NCBI GenBank assembly: GCA_963784195.1
Contig: CAWARA010000032.1
Span: 186,001 to 250,000, forward strand
DNA from: CAVQAH01 sp963784195
GTDB taxonomy: Bacteria; Acidobacteriota; Vicinamibacteria; Vicinamibacterales; 2-12-FULL-66-21
Direction of reading: 5' to 3'
Length of the DNA: 64,000 bases
In this document: piece after piece, positions 38,152 to 47,765 of the stretch
How the letters are laid out: every line of letters starts with the position of its first letter
How positions within the stretch are numbered: position 1 is the stretch's first letter
Notes under the pieces: generated by a model
The model's input: only the letters and a program-made list of their open reading frames with translations
Database searches by the model: none
Told to the model about the DNA's origin: nothing
Translations under genes and position numbers: made by a program

Positions 38152-40572
38152 ATGCAGACGGCGTGGCAGGATGTGAATTACGCGATCCGTACGTTGGCAC
38201 GAACTCCGGGTTTCAGCTTCGTAGCGATCGTCACACTCGCACTCGGCATCGGCGCCAACACCGCGATCTTCAGCGTGGCCTATGCCGTTCTGCTGGCGCC
38301 GCTTCCCTACGCGAACTCGTCGGCGCTCGTCGCCTTGCACGAAACGCTGCCAGCCAAGAACGAGGAGCCGGCGCGCCAGAGGATGCCGCTGACGCCGCCA
38401 ACAACCAGAGACTGGGCCGCCGCCACCTCGTTTTCAAACCTGGCGCCTTACGCCGATCAGGAGTTCATTCTGACGGGTGCCGGCGAACCCGAGCGCCTTC
38501 GCGGCGCCGGCGTCGGCTGGTCCTTCTTCGACACGATGGGCACGGCGCCGTTCAGCGGGCGGCTTCTGAATCGAAACGACGACGGGCCCGATCGTCCGCG
38601 AGTGGCGATCATCGGTCACGAGCTGTGGCGGACGCGATTCGGAGCGAACCCTTCGCTCGTCGGAACGGCCATCGAGCTCTCGGGTCAGCGCTACGAGGTC
38701 GTCGGCATCGGTCAGCCAGGTTTCGCGTTCCCCTCGGCCTCGCAGGTGTGGGTACCTCTCTCGTTGCCTGAAGAAGAGTTCGCGGACGATCAGCGCCTCT
38801 CGTTCTATCTGGACGCCGTCGCGCGACTCAAGCCCGGTGTGAACATCGAACGGGCGAAGGCGGAGCTCAATCAAATCGCCGGGCAGCTCGCGGCTCAACA
38901 TCCCAAGCAGTACGACAGACGAGGCGCCAACGTCGTCTCCCTGAAGGAATCGATCGTCGGCGACGTCAGGCCCGCACTGACGCTGCTGATGGCCACCGTC
39001 GGATGCGTCCTGCTCATCGCCTGCGTCAATGTCGCCAACCTGCTGATCGGGCGAGCTGCCGCCAGAGAGGGTGAGATCGCCACGCGCGCCGCACTCGGCG
39101 CATCCGGCGGACGGATCCTCCGGCAACTACTGACCGAAAGCCTCGTTCTCGCCATGGCGGGATCTGCTGGAGGTGTGCTCCTCGCGTTGTGGGCACGTGA
39201 CGCCATCGTGAAACTGACACCTGCCAGCGTGCCTCGGCTTGCCGACGTGTCGATCAACGTGTGGGTGCTGGGCTTCGCTTTGCTCCTCACGGTCGTCACC
39301 GCGTTGGCCTTTGGTCTCGCACCGGCAGTCCTGACCACACGCCGGGCTTTGACAGACTCGATTGTGGCTGGCCGCAAGGGAACCGTCTCCAGCTCGCGCC
39401 GGCCCTGGCGATCCGTGATGGTGATCGCGCAGCTTGCGCTGTCCCTGGCATTGCTGACTGGTGCCGGACTCCTGGTGAAGACGTTCTGGAAACTGACCTC
39501 CGTCGCCCCGGGCTTCGATTCCACAGATGTGATGACGATGGAGGTGGTGCTGCCACGCGCGAAATATCCGGAGCCCGCGCAGCGAGCGCTGTTCTTCACG
39601 AGGGTGATCGAGATCCTGGAAAGCAATCCGCAGGTGACGGCCGCCGGCGGCGCGACGAACCTGCCCTTGTCGAACACGAACATGGCGTACGGGTTCTACA
39701 GGGAAGGCATGGTGCCAGGCAAAGAGGCCTCGTTCACCGCGAACGTCCGCGGTGTCACGAGCGGATATTTTCGAGCGCTGGGCATTCCGTTGATGCGCGG
39801 CCGCGGGCTGCTGCCGACAGATCGTGAGGGATCGCCACCGGTGGTCGTGATCAACGAGGCCATGCGCCGGAAGTTCTGGCGCGATCAGGAGCCGATCGGT
39901 CAGCGCATCAGCATCACGCGCGGCCGCACGACCATCTGGCGCGAGATCGTCGGCATCGTCGGCGACGTCCGACACTCCGGTCTCGGCAACGAGCCCGATC
40001 CGGAGATCTACATGCCATACGCGCACGACCCGTTCATGTTTCTGAGGATCGCCGTGCGCTCCCACGCCGGGCCCGAGGCGCTCGCCGGTGCGATGCGCGC
40101 CGCCGTGTGGGCCGTCGATCCGGGTCAGCCGGTGAGCCGCGTCCGGCCGATGTCCGAGGTCGTCGCATCCTCGCTTGCCTCGGAGCGCTTCAACACGGTC
40201 ATGATCGGCAGCTTTGCGCTGCTCGCGCTGATCCTCGCGGCGGTCGGCCTCTACGGCGTCATCGCGTACAGCGTCACGCTCCGGCTCCACGAGTTCGGCG
40301 TCCGCCTGGCGCTCGGCGCCGATCGCCGTCACATCCTCGGCCTCGTGCTCCGCCAGGGCCTGACGCTCTCTGGTTTTGGTCTCGCGCTCGGGCTGGGCCT
40401 CGCGTACCTCCTGACGCGCCTGATCGAAACGCAGCTGTATCAGACCACCCGCACCGATCCCGCCACGCTGGGCTTCGTCGCGTGCGTGCTGCTGGCCATC
40501 GCGCTCGTGGCCAGCTACGTCCCCGGCCGCCGCGCGGCGCGTGTGGATCCGATGGGGGCGCTGCGCGAGTGA
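38152..40572 (+). CDS. ADOP-type MacB/FtsX ABC permease 2
   Basis: An 806-residue intact protein. MQTAWQDVNYAIRTLARTPG at the start and VPGRRAARVDPMGALRE at the end are standard ADOP termini. Two FtsX units flank two MacB-type periplasmic domains; GCVLLIACVNVANLLIGRAA marks the first FtsX core and GLYGVIAYSVTLRLHEFGVR the second. It lies 15 nt after ADOP permease 1, so the pair is probably co-transcribed and may form a heterodimer. No ATPase gene is adjacent. Confidence 0.93.
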   Translation: MQTAWQDVNYAIRTLARTPGFSFVAIVTLALGIGANTAIFSVAYAVLLAPLPYANSSALVALHETLPAKNEEPARQRMPLTPPTTRDWAAATSFSNLAPYADQEFILTGAGEPERLRGAGVGWSFFDTMGTAPFSGRLLNRNDDGPDRPRVAIIGHELWRTRFGANPSLVGTAIELSGQRYEVVGIGQPGFAFPSASQVWVPLSLPEEEFADDQRLSFYLDAVARLKPGVNIERAKAELNQIAGQLAAQHPKQYDRRGANVVSLKESIVGDVRPALTLLMATVGCVLLIACVNVANLLIGRAAAREGEIATRAALGASGGRILRQLLTESLVLAMAGSAGGVLLALWARDAIVKLTPASVPRLADVSINVWVLGFALLLTVVTALAFGLAPAVLTTRRALTDSIVAGRKGTVSSSRRPWRSVMVIAQLALSLALLTGAGLLVKTFWKLTSVAPGFDSTDVMTMEVVLPRAKYPEPAQRALFFTRVIEILESNPQVTAAGGATNLPLSNTNMAYGFYREGMVPGKEASFTANVRGVTSGYFRALGIPLMRGRGLLPTDREGSPPVVVINEAMRRKFWRDQEPIGQRISITRGRTTIWREIVGIVGDVRHSGLGNEPDPEIYMPYAHDPFMFLRIAVRSHAGPEALAGAMRAAVWAVDPGQPVSRVRPMSEVVASSLASERFNTVMIGSFALLALILAAVGLYGVIAYSVTLRLHEFGVRLALGADRRHILGLVLRQGLTLSGFGLALGLGLAYLLTRLIETQLYQTTRTDPATLGFVACVLLAIALVASYVPGRRAARVDPMGALRE

Positions 40573-40696
40573 ATCGGAAATCGGCGATCGGAAATCGGAG
40601 ATCGGAAATCGGAGATCGGAAATCGGAAATCGGAGATCGGAAGTCGAAATCGGCGATTCGATGTCGTGCCGATTGCCGATTTCCGATTGCCGATTT
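40572..40696. repeat. Heptamer repeat hairpin (ATCGGAR family)
   Basis: About ten direct copies of ATCGGAA/ATCGGAG (40573-40640) face about four inverted copies TTCCGAT/TGCCGAT (40668-40696) between convergent genes. Confidence 0.9.
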
Positions 40697-41075
40697 TCAC
40701 TCAGGTCTATGTCCGCGGTACGGATTCGACTTCGCGGTTTTGATGCTGGCGACGAGCATCGCCACAAGTTCGGATGCTTCGAAGCAAGTTCCGCTGCTCA
40801 GGGGATGATGCAGGCTCGCTTGCTGCAATGACTCGCAACCAGTAGCGGGCTTCACGGGCTTCCTTGAGCGCAATGCTGTTTTTCGCAATGAAGTCGGGTT
40901 TGCTTTGGCCCTCGGCGGCTTCTTCGGTGTTGGCTCCCGTCGAACCCGCCGCATCGATCAACTGCCACGCGACTTGCCTCAAGAGTGCGTCGCGGGCAAT
41001 AACGATTCGACAGAATGCGATGACATCGACGACGAACCGAAATACTCGTTCGTGAAGATTTCTGGATTTTGCCAT
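40697..41075 (-). CDS. Four-helix-bundle protein, S23/IVP-like (one frame break)
   Basis: Corrected length is about 125 residues. MAKSRNLHERVFRFVVDVIA, then AGSTGANTEEAAEGQSKPDF, then ALKEAREARYWLRVIAASE match the 23S rRNA intervening-sequence protein family. The C-terminal helix (FEASELVAMLVASI) is in another frame; removing one base in the four-base run 40801-40804 joins them. The family is common as stand-alone genes in many phyla and is no longer thought to be only IVS-encoded. An upstream in-frame Met at 41099 is less likely. Function unknown. Confidence 0.82.
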
Positions 41076-41205
41076 GATTGGTGGGATCGCATTGGCCATG
41101 CCATCAGAACTCCGAGCAATTCCCAGCGTTACAGGACTGTTGAGGCAGTTTTTCAACGCTCATATGTTCAATGCCGTCGCAGTTTCTTCAATCCATTCGA
41201 ACCAT

Positions 41206-41290
41206 TTCCCATTGCCCATCCCCATTTCCGATCGTCCGATCGTCCGATCGTCCGATTTCCGATCGTCCGATTTCCGATTTCCAACTAACT
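41206..41290. repeat. Mixed 7/8-bp repeat (GATCGTCC and GATTTCC)
   Basis: Direct copies of an 8-bp unit CGATCGTC and a 7-bp unit GATTTCC just upstream of ADOP permease 3, within the 223-nt divergent gap. No inverted arm is evident. Confidence 0.8.
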
Positions 41291-41298
41291 GAGGCACC

Positions 41299-43708
41299 AT
41301 GACCGACCTGCGCTACGCCATCCGCACCCTGACCCGCGCGCCGGGTTTCGTGTTCATCGCCATCGTCACGCTGGCGCTGGGTATCGGCGCGAACACCGCC
41401 ATCTTCAGCGTCGTCAACGGCGTGTTGCTGCGGCCGCTGCCGTTCGGTGAGCCGGAGCGGATTGTGCGCGTCTACACCAGCACGGTTGACGAACAGAAGA
41501 GCTCGCACTCGGCTGCGGATTTCCGCGATCTGATCAACGACCAGCAGTCGCTCGAGGCGCTGGCGGGCTATCGGACGCTGGTTTTCACTGCGATTGCCAG
41601 GCAAGGGGAGCCGGCGGCGCTGGAAGGCACGTTTGTCACGATCGAATTCTTCGATGTGCTGAACGTGCAGCCGGCAGCAGGACGTCTGTTCTCGCGAAAG
41701 ACGGACAGTCCGAAGGGCGAGCGGCTGACCGTGTTGAGCGAAGGCGCCGCGCGACAGTTATACGGGGATCCTCAGCAGGCCGTCGGACAGCGGCTCCGTC
41801 TGAACGGTGAGCCGCACACGGTCACGGGTGTGGTGCCGGCACGCGCGGAGTGGCCGGGGAACGCGAAGGTCTGGACGCTGGCGCAGGATGAGGTTCCGCC
41901 CTCACCCATCGTGGCTACCGGTAATGACGACCGTGAGGTGCGTTACTTCGATGCGATCGCACGGATCAAGTCAGGCATCAGCACGGCCCAGGCCCAGAAG
42001 GATCTCGAGAGGGTCGGCACATTGCTGCAACAGCGGCGTCAGGCGACCTCGCAGCGCCGGGACCTCCTCATCCTCCCCCTGGCAGGAAGAAATCGTCGGC
42101 GACGTCCGGTTCGGGCTGATCGTGCTGCAGTTGGCCGTCGGCCTCGTGCTGCTCATTGCCTGCGCGAACGTCTCCAGCCTGATGATCGCGCGCGCCACGG
42201 GACGGAATCGCGAACTGGCCATCCGTGCGGCGCTTGGCGCGGGGCGCGGCCGCCTGATCCGGCAGCTGCTGACCGAGAGCCTGTTGCTCGGCATCGTCGG
42301 TGGAATTGTCGGTCTGCTGGTGGGCGCGTGGCTCACGACGCTGCTGGTCAGTGTGCTTCCGAGGAACGTGCCGAGGACCGGCGAGATTTCGCTCAACTTT
42401 ACCGTGGCGGTGGTCACGCTGATCATCGCGGTAGGAACGGGAATGCTGTTCGGGATCATGCCCGCCCTGCAGGCTTCGCGAACGGACGCGTCGACAGCGT
42501 TGAAACGTGGCGGCGAGCGAGGAAACGCGCGAGCCCGCGGTCGCGCAGCACTGGTCGTCTTCGAAGTCGCGCTGACGTTGGTCCTGCTCGCGGGCGCCGG
42601 CCTGCTGATCAACAGCTTCATGCGTCTGCAGCGCGTGGACTCGGGGTTGAAGCCCGAGGACGTCACGGTCTACAGCATGATGATTCCGCAGACCCGGTAT
42701 CCGACTGGCCCGACGCAAACGGCCGTCTATCGCAAGCTGCTGGAAGGCCTGGCGACGCGACCGGAGATTCAGGCGGTCGGTGTCGGGTTCCCCGGGCCTC
42801 TTGGCGGGAGCAACGCATCGGGCGCTTTCTTCATCGAAGGGCGACCGACGGAGTCGTCCAGTCGGCCGTTCGCCAACCTCGGATCGGTGTCGGGCGGTTA
42901 TTTCCTGGCGATGGGCATCCCGCTCGTCGGAGGCCGGACGTTCGCCGATTCCGACACGCGCGACGCGCCTGCCGTCGCGATTGTCAACGTCGCTCTTACG
43001 CGAAAGTACTTCCCCGGCGAGAACGCGATTGGCAAGCGCGTTCGATTCGACTCGGATCCCAAGACGCCGGCCATCACGGTCGTTGGTATCGTCGGTGATG
43101 TCCGTCAACTCGGTCTGGACAAAGACGTTCCGCCGATCATGTACATCCCCTACGAGCAGTTCGCGCTCCCCTTCACCACCTTCGCGGTCAGGAGTACCGC
43201 GTCCGCCAGTACCATCGCGGGGCTCGTCAAAGCCGAGCTCTCGGCGATCGACTCCGAGCTGCCGCCCGGAACGGTCATGACGCTGCAGGGCGTCATCGAC
43301 CGATCGGTCGCGCAGCCGCGGTTCCGGACGTCGCTGATTTCGGCGTTCGCGATCGTGGCGCTGATGCTGGCGGCCGTCGGACTCTATGGACTGATCAGCT
43401 ATTCGGTCACGCAGCGCACGCGGGAGATCGGGATTCGCATGGCGCTCGGCGCTGGTCCGGCACAGGTGTTGACGCCGATGCTGCGCGAAGGGCTCGCGCT
43501 GGCGGTCATCGGGACAGGCATCGGCCTGGTGGGCGCGCTCGTCAGCGGCCGAGTCCTCTCGAGCTTCGTCTTCGGCATCGGGACCAGCGATCCGATGACG
43601 TTTGGAATCGTGGCGCTGATGCTGCTGGCCGTCGCCTTTGTGGCAATCCTGATTCCGTCCCGCCGCGCCCTGCGCGTCGACCCGATCACCGCACTGCGCA
43701 CTGAGTAG
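41299..43708 (+). CDS. ADOP-type MacB/FtsX ABC permease 3 (one frame break)
   Basis: Corrected length is about 802 residues. MTDLRYAIRTLTRAPGFVFI begins the protein and SRRALRVDPITALRTE ends it. Both FtsX units are present (VLLIACANVSSLMIARATGR; GLYGLISYSVTQRTREIGIR). The frame changes at 42081-42082, where removing one G gives LILPLQEEIVGDVRFG, the conserved entry to the first FtsX span. Length then equals that of ADOP permease 4. It follows the repeat-filled gap after the S23-like gene; no ATPase is adjacent. Confidence 0.92.
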
Positions 43709-43709
43709 A

Positions 43710-43930
43710 ATTGGCAATCGGATGCGAATCGGAAGTGCGGAAATCGGAGATGCGGAATCGGAAGTGCGCGAGGGGCTGCGGGCCTCGACGCGGCCGCGTC
43801 CTAGGTGACGCGAGTGCGCAACGTAGCCGAACAGTGGGCTATTCGATTCGCGACTTGCGCATCCGATTGCGCACTTGCGCATCTCCGATCTCCGACTTCC
43901 GCATTTCCGATTTCCGATTTCCGATCGCTC
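43710..43930. repeat. Mixed 7/8-bp repeat hairpin (ATCGGAR and GTGCGCA units)
   Basis: Left half holds CGGAAGTGCGGAAATCGGAG-type units, right half their inverted forms (TTGCGCATCCGATTGCGCAC, TTCCGATTTCCGATTTCC). Two repeat families are interleaved in one locus between convergent genes. Confidence 0.8.
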
Positions 43931-44549
43931 AGTGAGCGCCTGGACCGACGGTCAGCTCGTAGCTCGCAACTTCCGCTCCCGCGAGGCTGACCAGAAACTC
44001 GTACGACCCGGCCGGCAGCATCTCGCCTGTGATGGCGGGGGCGAGAGAGGACGAGCGCTCACCCTTGACCGGCGACAGCCCGCCGCGGACCCAGCGCACC
44101 TGACCGCTCGACCAGTCGCGCGCGGTGACCTGATACGCCTGACTGTCCTGAACGGCCTTCGGCGGCAGCACGAGCCGCAAGAGAACGACCTGCTCGACGG
44201 GGACTACCTGCGCGGTTGCGTCCGGCGGTGTCGCGCCCCGCGCCTTTAAGGGTTCGAGCGTGACGGACGGAGCGGCAGAATCAGGCAGGCCGCTCGCTCG
44301 AAGCCGGTTCACCTCGTGCGAGAAGGCTTCTCGCGCTGCGCGCTCGCGCGCCAGGTCGGCCTCCATCTGTTCGAGCTGCGTGCGCGCGCGTTGGTAGACG
44401 ACCTCGACGTCCGCCATCCGCGCATTGGCTCGTTTGATGGTCAGCGCCGCTGCGATGACTGACACGATCAGCAGCAGGCAGACCGCTACCAGTCCCCACT
44501 GAATTCCCGGACGATCGAGCCCTGCCACCCCGCGCATTGTCACCGACAC
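43929..44549 (-). CDS. Membrane-anchored coiled-coil protein of unknown function
   Basis: A 206-residue protein: short N-terminus, one membrane span (about 18-38; WGLVAVCLLLIVSVIAAALT), a coiled coil (about 40-85; ADVEVVYQRARTQLEQMEAD), a Pro/Ala linker and a beta-rich C-terminal domain (about 120-206) ending GSYEFLVSLAGAEVASYEL. The start may be GTG at 44549 or the ATG at 44537. The C-terminal domain resembles envelope domains following anti-sigma-type anchors, but no zinc finger is present. It is divergent from the second VPS10-like gene. Confidence 0.6.
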   Translation of the reverse strand: MSVTMRGVAGLDRPGIQWGLVAVCLLLIVSVIAAALTIKRANARMADVEVVYQRARTQLEQMEADLARERAAREAFSHEVNRLRASGLPDSAAPSVTLEPLKARGATPPDATAQVVPVEQVVLLRLVLPPKAVQDSQAYQVTARDWSSGQVRWVRGGLSPVKGERSSSLAPAITGEMLPAGSYEFLVSLAGAEVASYELTVGPGAH

Positions 44550-44585
44550 CTTATATCAGTCAGAGCCTGCGGGTACAATTCGCGC

Positions 44586-47500
44586 ATGCTCAAATCGCGC
44601 GTTCTCCTGTGCACCGCCCTGGCCGTGACGCTCGTCAGCGTCGCTCCCCTCGCGCAGAAGCCCGGGGACACACCCAAGGCTTCTGACTCGCCTGCGGAAC
44701 TCAAGGCGCTGAAATACCGGCTGATCGGGCCAGCAGCCGGAGGCCGCGTGTCGCGAATCGTCGGAGTGCCTGGCGATCCGCTCATCTACTACGCGGCAAC
44801 GGCTTCCGGCGGTGTCTGGAAATCGACTGATGGCGGAACCACCTTCAGCTCGGTGTTCGACGACCAGCCGATCTCCTCGATCGGCTCGATCGCGGTCGCG
44901 CCGTCAAACCCCAACGTCGTCTACGTCGGATCCGGTGAAGCCAACATCCGCGGTAACGTCGCCGCCGGCAACGGCATTTACCGATCGACCGATGCGGGGA
45001 AGACGTGGACCCACGTCTGGAAACAGGAAGGGCAGATTGGAACGATGGTCGTTCATCCTGCCAACCCTGACATCGCGTTCGCAGCGGTACTGGGCCATGC
45101 GTTTGGACCGAACCCCGAGCGCGGCGTGTATCGCACGAAAGACGGGGGAAAGACATGGGAGCAGGTCCTCAAGAAGGACGCTGATGCCGGGGCCTCGGAT
45201 GTCGCGATGGATCCATCGAATCCGATGATCCTGTTCGCAGGGTTCTGGCAGACGCGGCGGCGCCCGTGGGAGCTCGTCAGCGGCGGTCCGGGCAGCGGAC
45301 TTCACGTGTCACGTGACGGCGGCGACACATGGAAGCAACTCACTGGCAGCGGCCTGCCAGAAGGCGCGTGGGGCAAAGTGGGCGTCGCCATCGCACCGTC
45401 CGACGGACGTCGCGTGTATGCGTTGATCGAGGCCGAAAAAGGCGGACTCTTCAGATCCGACGACGGCGGAGAATCGTGGAGTCTGGCGAACCCGTCGCGG
45501 CAGATCCGCCAGCGCGCGTGGTACTACACGACGCTGACAGTCAATCCGCAGAACCCGGAAGAGATCTGGTTTCCGCAGGTGCCCCTTCTCCGCTCAATCG
45601 ATGGCGGCAAGACGCTGAAAGAGGTCAAAGGCACCGGCCATGGGGATCATCACGACATCTGGATCGATCCCAGGAACCCGAAGCGCGTCGCGTCAGCGAA
45701 CGACGGCGGCGTCGACATCAGCACGAACAGCGGTGAAACCTGGCTGACGCCAACGCTCCCAATCGCGCAGTTCTACCACGTCTCTGTGGACACCCGCCGG
45801 CCGTACTACGTGGCCGGTGCGATGCAGGACAACGGCACCGCGCAAGGTCCAAGCCTGAACCGAAATGGCAGCATCGGGCTTGCCGACTGGGTCGGTGTCG
45901 GCGGCGGCGAGGCTGGCCACGTAGTGTCCGACTGGAGCGATCCGAACATCATCTATGCCGGCGAGTACCTTGGCATCATCACCAGATACGACCACCGGAC
46001 CGGCGAGTCCCGGAACGTGAGCGCGTGGCCCGAGAATCCGTCCGGGCATGGCGGCGAAGACATGCGCTACCGATTCCAATGGACCGCGCCGATCGCGTCG
46101 TCGCCGCACGATGCGAAGGTCATCTATCACGGCGCGCAGGTGATCTTCCGCACGAGCAACGGCGGCCAGTCGTGGGAGGTGATCAGTCCTGACCTCACAC
46201 GAAACGACAAGTCGAAGCAGAAGTGGTCCGGTGGTCCGATCACCGGAGACAACACCGGCGTCGAGACATTCTGCACGGTCTTCGCGATCGCCGAATCGCC
46301 GAAGGAGCGCGGGTTGATTTGGGCAGGAAGCGACGACGGGCTGGTGCACGTGACGCGCGATGCCGGGAAGAACTGGACCAACGTCACGAGCGCCATGGCC
46401 GGTCTGCCCGAGTGGGGAACGATCAGCATGATCGAGCCCTCCCCATTCGATGCCGCGACCGCCTACGTCGTGGTCGACGCGCATCGGCTCGACGACATGC
46501 GCCCGTACTTGTACAAGACGTCCGACTACGGAAAGACCTGGACCCGCCTCGACTCCACGCTTGCGAACAACGTCTATCTGCATGCCGTTCGTGAAGACCC
46601 CGTGAAGCGCGGTCAGTTGTATCTGGGAACGGAACGCGGGGTCATGTTCTCGACAGACGACGGCAAGACGTGGAAATCGTTGAGGCTGAATCTGCCGACC
46701 GTTGCCGTGCACGATCTCGTCGTCAAGGGTGACGACCTGGTCGTCGGCACGCACGGGCGTTCGGTGTGGATCCTCGACGATCTGCAGCCGGTGCGCGAGG
46801 TGAGCGATACGGTCACGAAGTCCGCCGTCCACCTCTTCCCTGCTGCCGACGCGGTGCGCTGGCGAATGGGTGGCGGCAGCTGGGCCAGCGACTACGCGAA
46901 GTTCTCGAATCCGCCAACCGGGGCATCCATCTACTATTTCCTCAAGGAGAAACCCAAGGGTGAACTGAAGATCGACATCCTCGACCCGGGCGGCAAGACG
47001 GTGCGAACGCTGAGCAGTGTGCCGCGCGAGCCGGACTACAGCAGCGAATCCGACGACCCCGAGGACTTCAAGAAGGCGGCGCTTCCGGTCGACGCCGGCG
47101 TGCAACGCGCGGTCTGGGACCTCAAGTGGGAGGGCGCCGCGAAGATCAAGAACGGCAAGATCGACACCGGGGATCCCGCCGATGGTCCGCGGGCAATTCC
47201 AGGCACTTACACGGTGCGCCTGACGGTTGATGGACAGACGCTCACGTCACCGTTGCGAATCGTTCCGGATCCGGAGCGGAGCGCGCCGCAGGCCGATCTC
47301 GACGCACAACTTCAGTTCGCGCTGCGTGTGCGGGATGACATCTCGAAGCTGACCGCCGTCGTGAACCGCGTGCGCTCGGTCCGCGAGCAGCTGCAGGCGC
47401 GAGTGAAGGCGCTCGAGTCGCGAAAAGGCGAGACCGCAGTCGCCACGCTGATCAGTGGCGCGGAAGGATCGATCAAGAAGGCGACCGCGCTCGAGGACCG

Positions 47501-47765
47501 GCTGCACAATCCGTCAGCGGAAGTCGTCTACGACATCCTCGCCGAGCGCGGCGGCACGCGCCTGTACTCGCGGCTGGCGCCGCTGATGATGTGGGCCGTC
47601 GAAGGCGAGGGTCAGCCAACCGCCGGCATGCTGCAGGTGCTCGAGGCCCAGGAAAAAGAGCTCGCGCAACTGGAGCAGGAGACCGACGCGTGGGTCACGA
47701 CCGAAGTCGCCGCCGTCAACCGTCAAGCCGCGGCCGCCGGCGTGCAGTTCATCGTGGTGAAGTGA
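44586..47765 (+). CDS. VPS10/sortilin-like BNR beta-propeller protein, paralogue 2
   Basis: A 1,059-residue intact protein. A signal peptide (residues 1-23) precedes a long propeller region with Asp-box repeats (STDGGTTF, STDAGKTW, SRDGGDTW, SDDGGESW, TSDYGKTW) to about residue 750. An Ig/FlgD-like domain (SIYYFLKEKPKGELKIDILD) and a C-terminal helical segment (about 910-1050) follow. It shares domain order and many blades with the protein at 27813 but has a longer helical tail. The 3' end overlaps the convergent ABC permease frame by 43 nt. Likely extracytoplasmic; enzymatic activity unproven. Confidence 0.9.
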   Translation: MLKSRVLLCTALAVTLVSVAPLAQKPGDTPKASDSPAELKALKYRLIGPAAGGRVSRIVGVPGDPLIYYAATASGGVWKSTDGGTTFSSVFDDQPISSIGSIAVAPSNPNVVYVGSGEANIRGNVAAGNGIYRSTDAGKTWTHVWKQEGQIGTMVVHPANPDIAFAAVLGHAFGPNPERGVYRTKDGGKTWEQVLKKDADAGASDVAMDPSNPMILFAGFWQTRRRPWELVSGGPGSGLHVSRDGGDTWKQLTGSGLPEGAWGKVGVAIAPSDGRRVYALIEAEKGGLFRSDDGGESWSLANPSRQIRQRAWYYTTLTVNPQNPEEIWFPQVPLLRSIDGGKTLKEVKGTGHGDHHDIWIDPRNPKRVASANDGGVDISTNSGETWLTPTLPIAQFYHVSVDTRRPYYVAGAMQDNGTAQGPSLNRNGSIGLADWVGVGGGEAGHVVSDWSDPNIIYAGEYLGIITRYDHRTGESRNVSAWPENPSGHGGEDMRYRFQWTAPIASSPHDAKVIYHGAQVIFRTSNGGQSWEVISPDLTRNDKSKQKWSGGPITGDNTGVETFCTVFAIAESPKERGLIWAGSDDGLVHVTRDAGKNWTNVTSAMAGLPEWGTISMIEPSPFDAATAYVVVDAHRLDDMRPYLYKTSDYGKTWTRLDSTLANNVYLHAVREDPVKRGQLYLGTERGVMFSTDDGKTWKSLRLNLPTVAVHDLVVKGDDLVVGTHGRSVWILDDLQPVREVSDTVTKSAVHLFPAADAVRWRMGGGSWASDYAKFSNPPTGASIYYFLKEKPKGELKIDILDPGGKTVRTLSSVPREPDYSSESDDPEDFKKAALPVDAGVQRAVWDLKWEGAAKIKNGKIDTGDPADGPRAIPGTYTVRLTVDGQTLTSPLRIVPDPERSAPQADLDAQLQFALRVRDDISKLTAVVNRVRSVREQLQARVKALESRKGETAVATLISGAEGSIKKATALEDRLHNPSAEVVYDILAERGGTRLYSRLAPLMMWAVEGEGQPTAGMLQVLEAQEKELAQLEQETDAWVTTEVAAVNRQAAAAGVQFIVVK

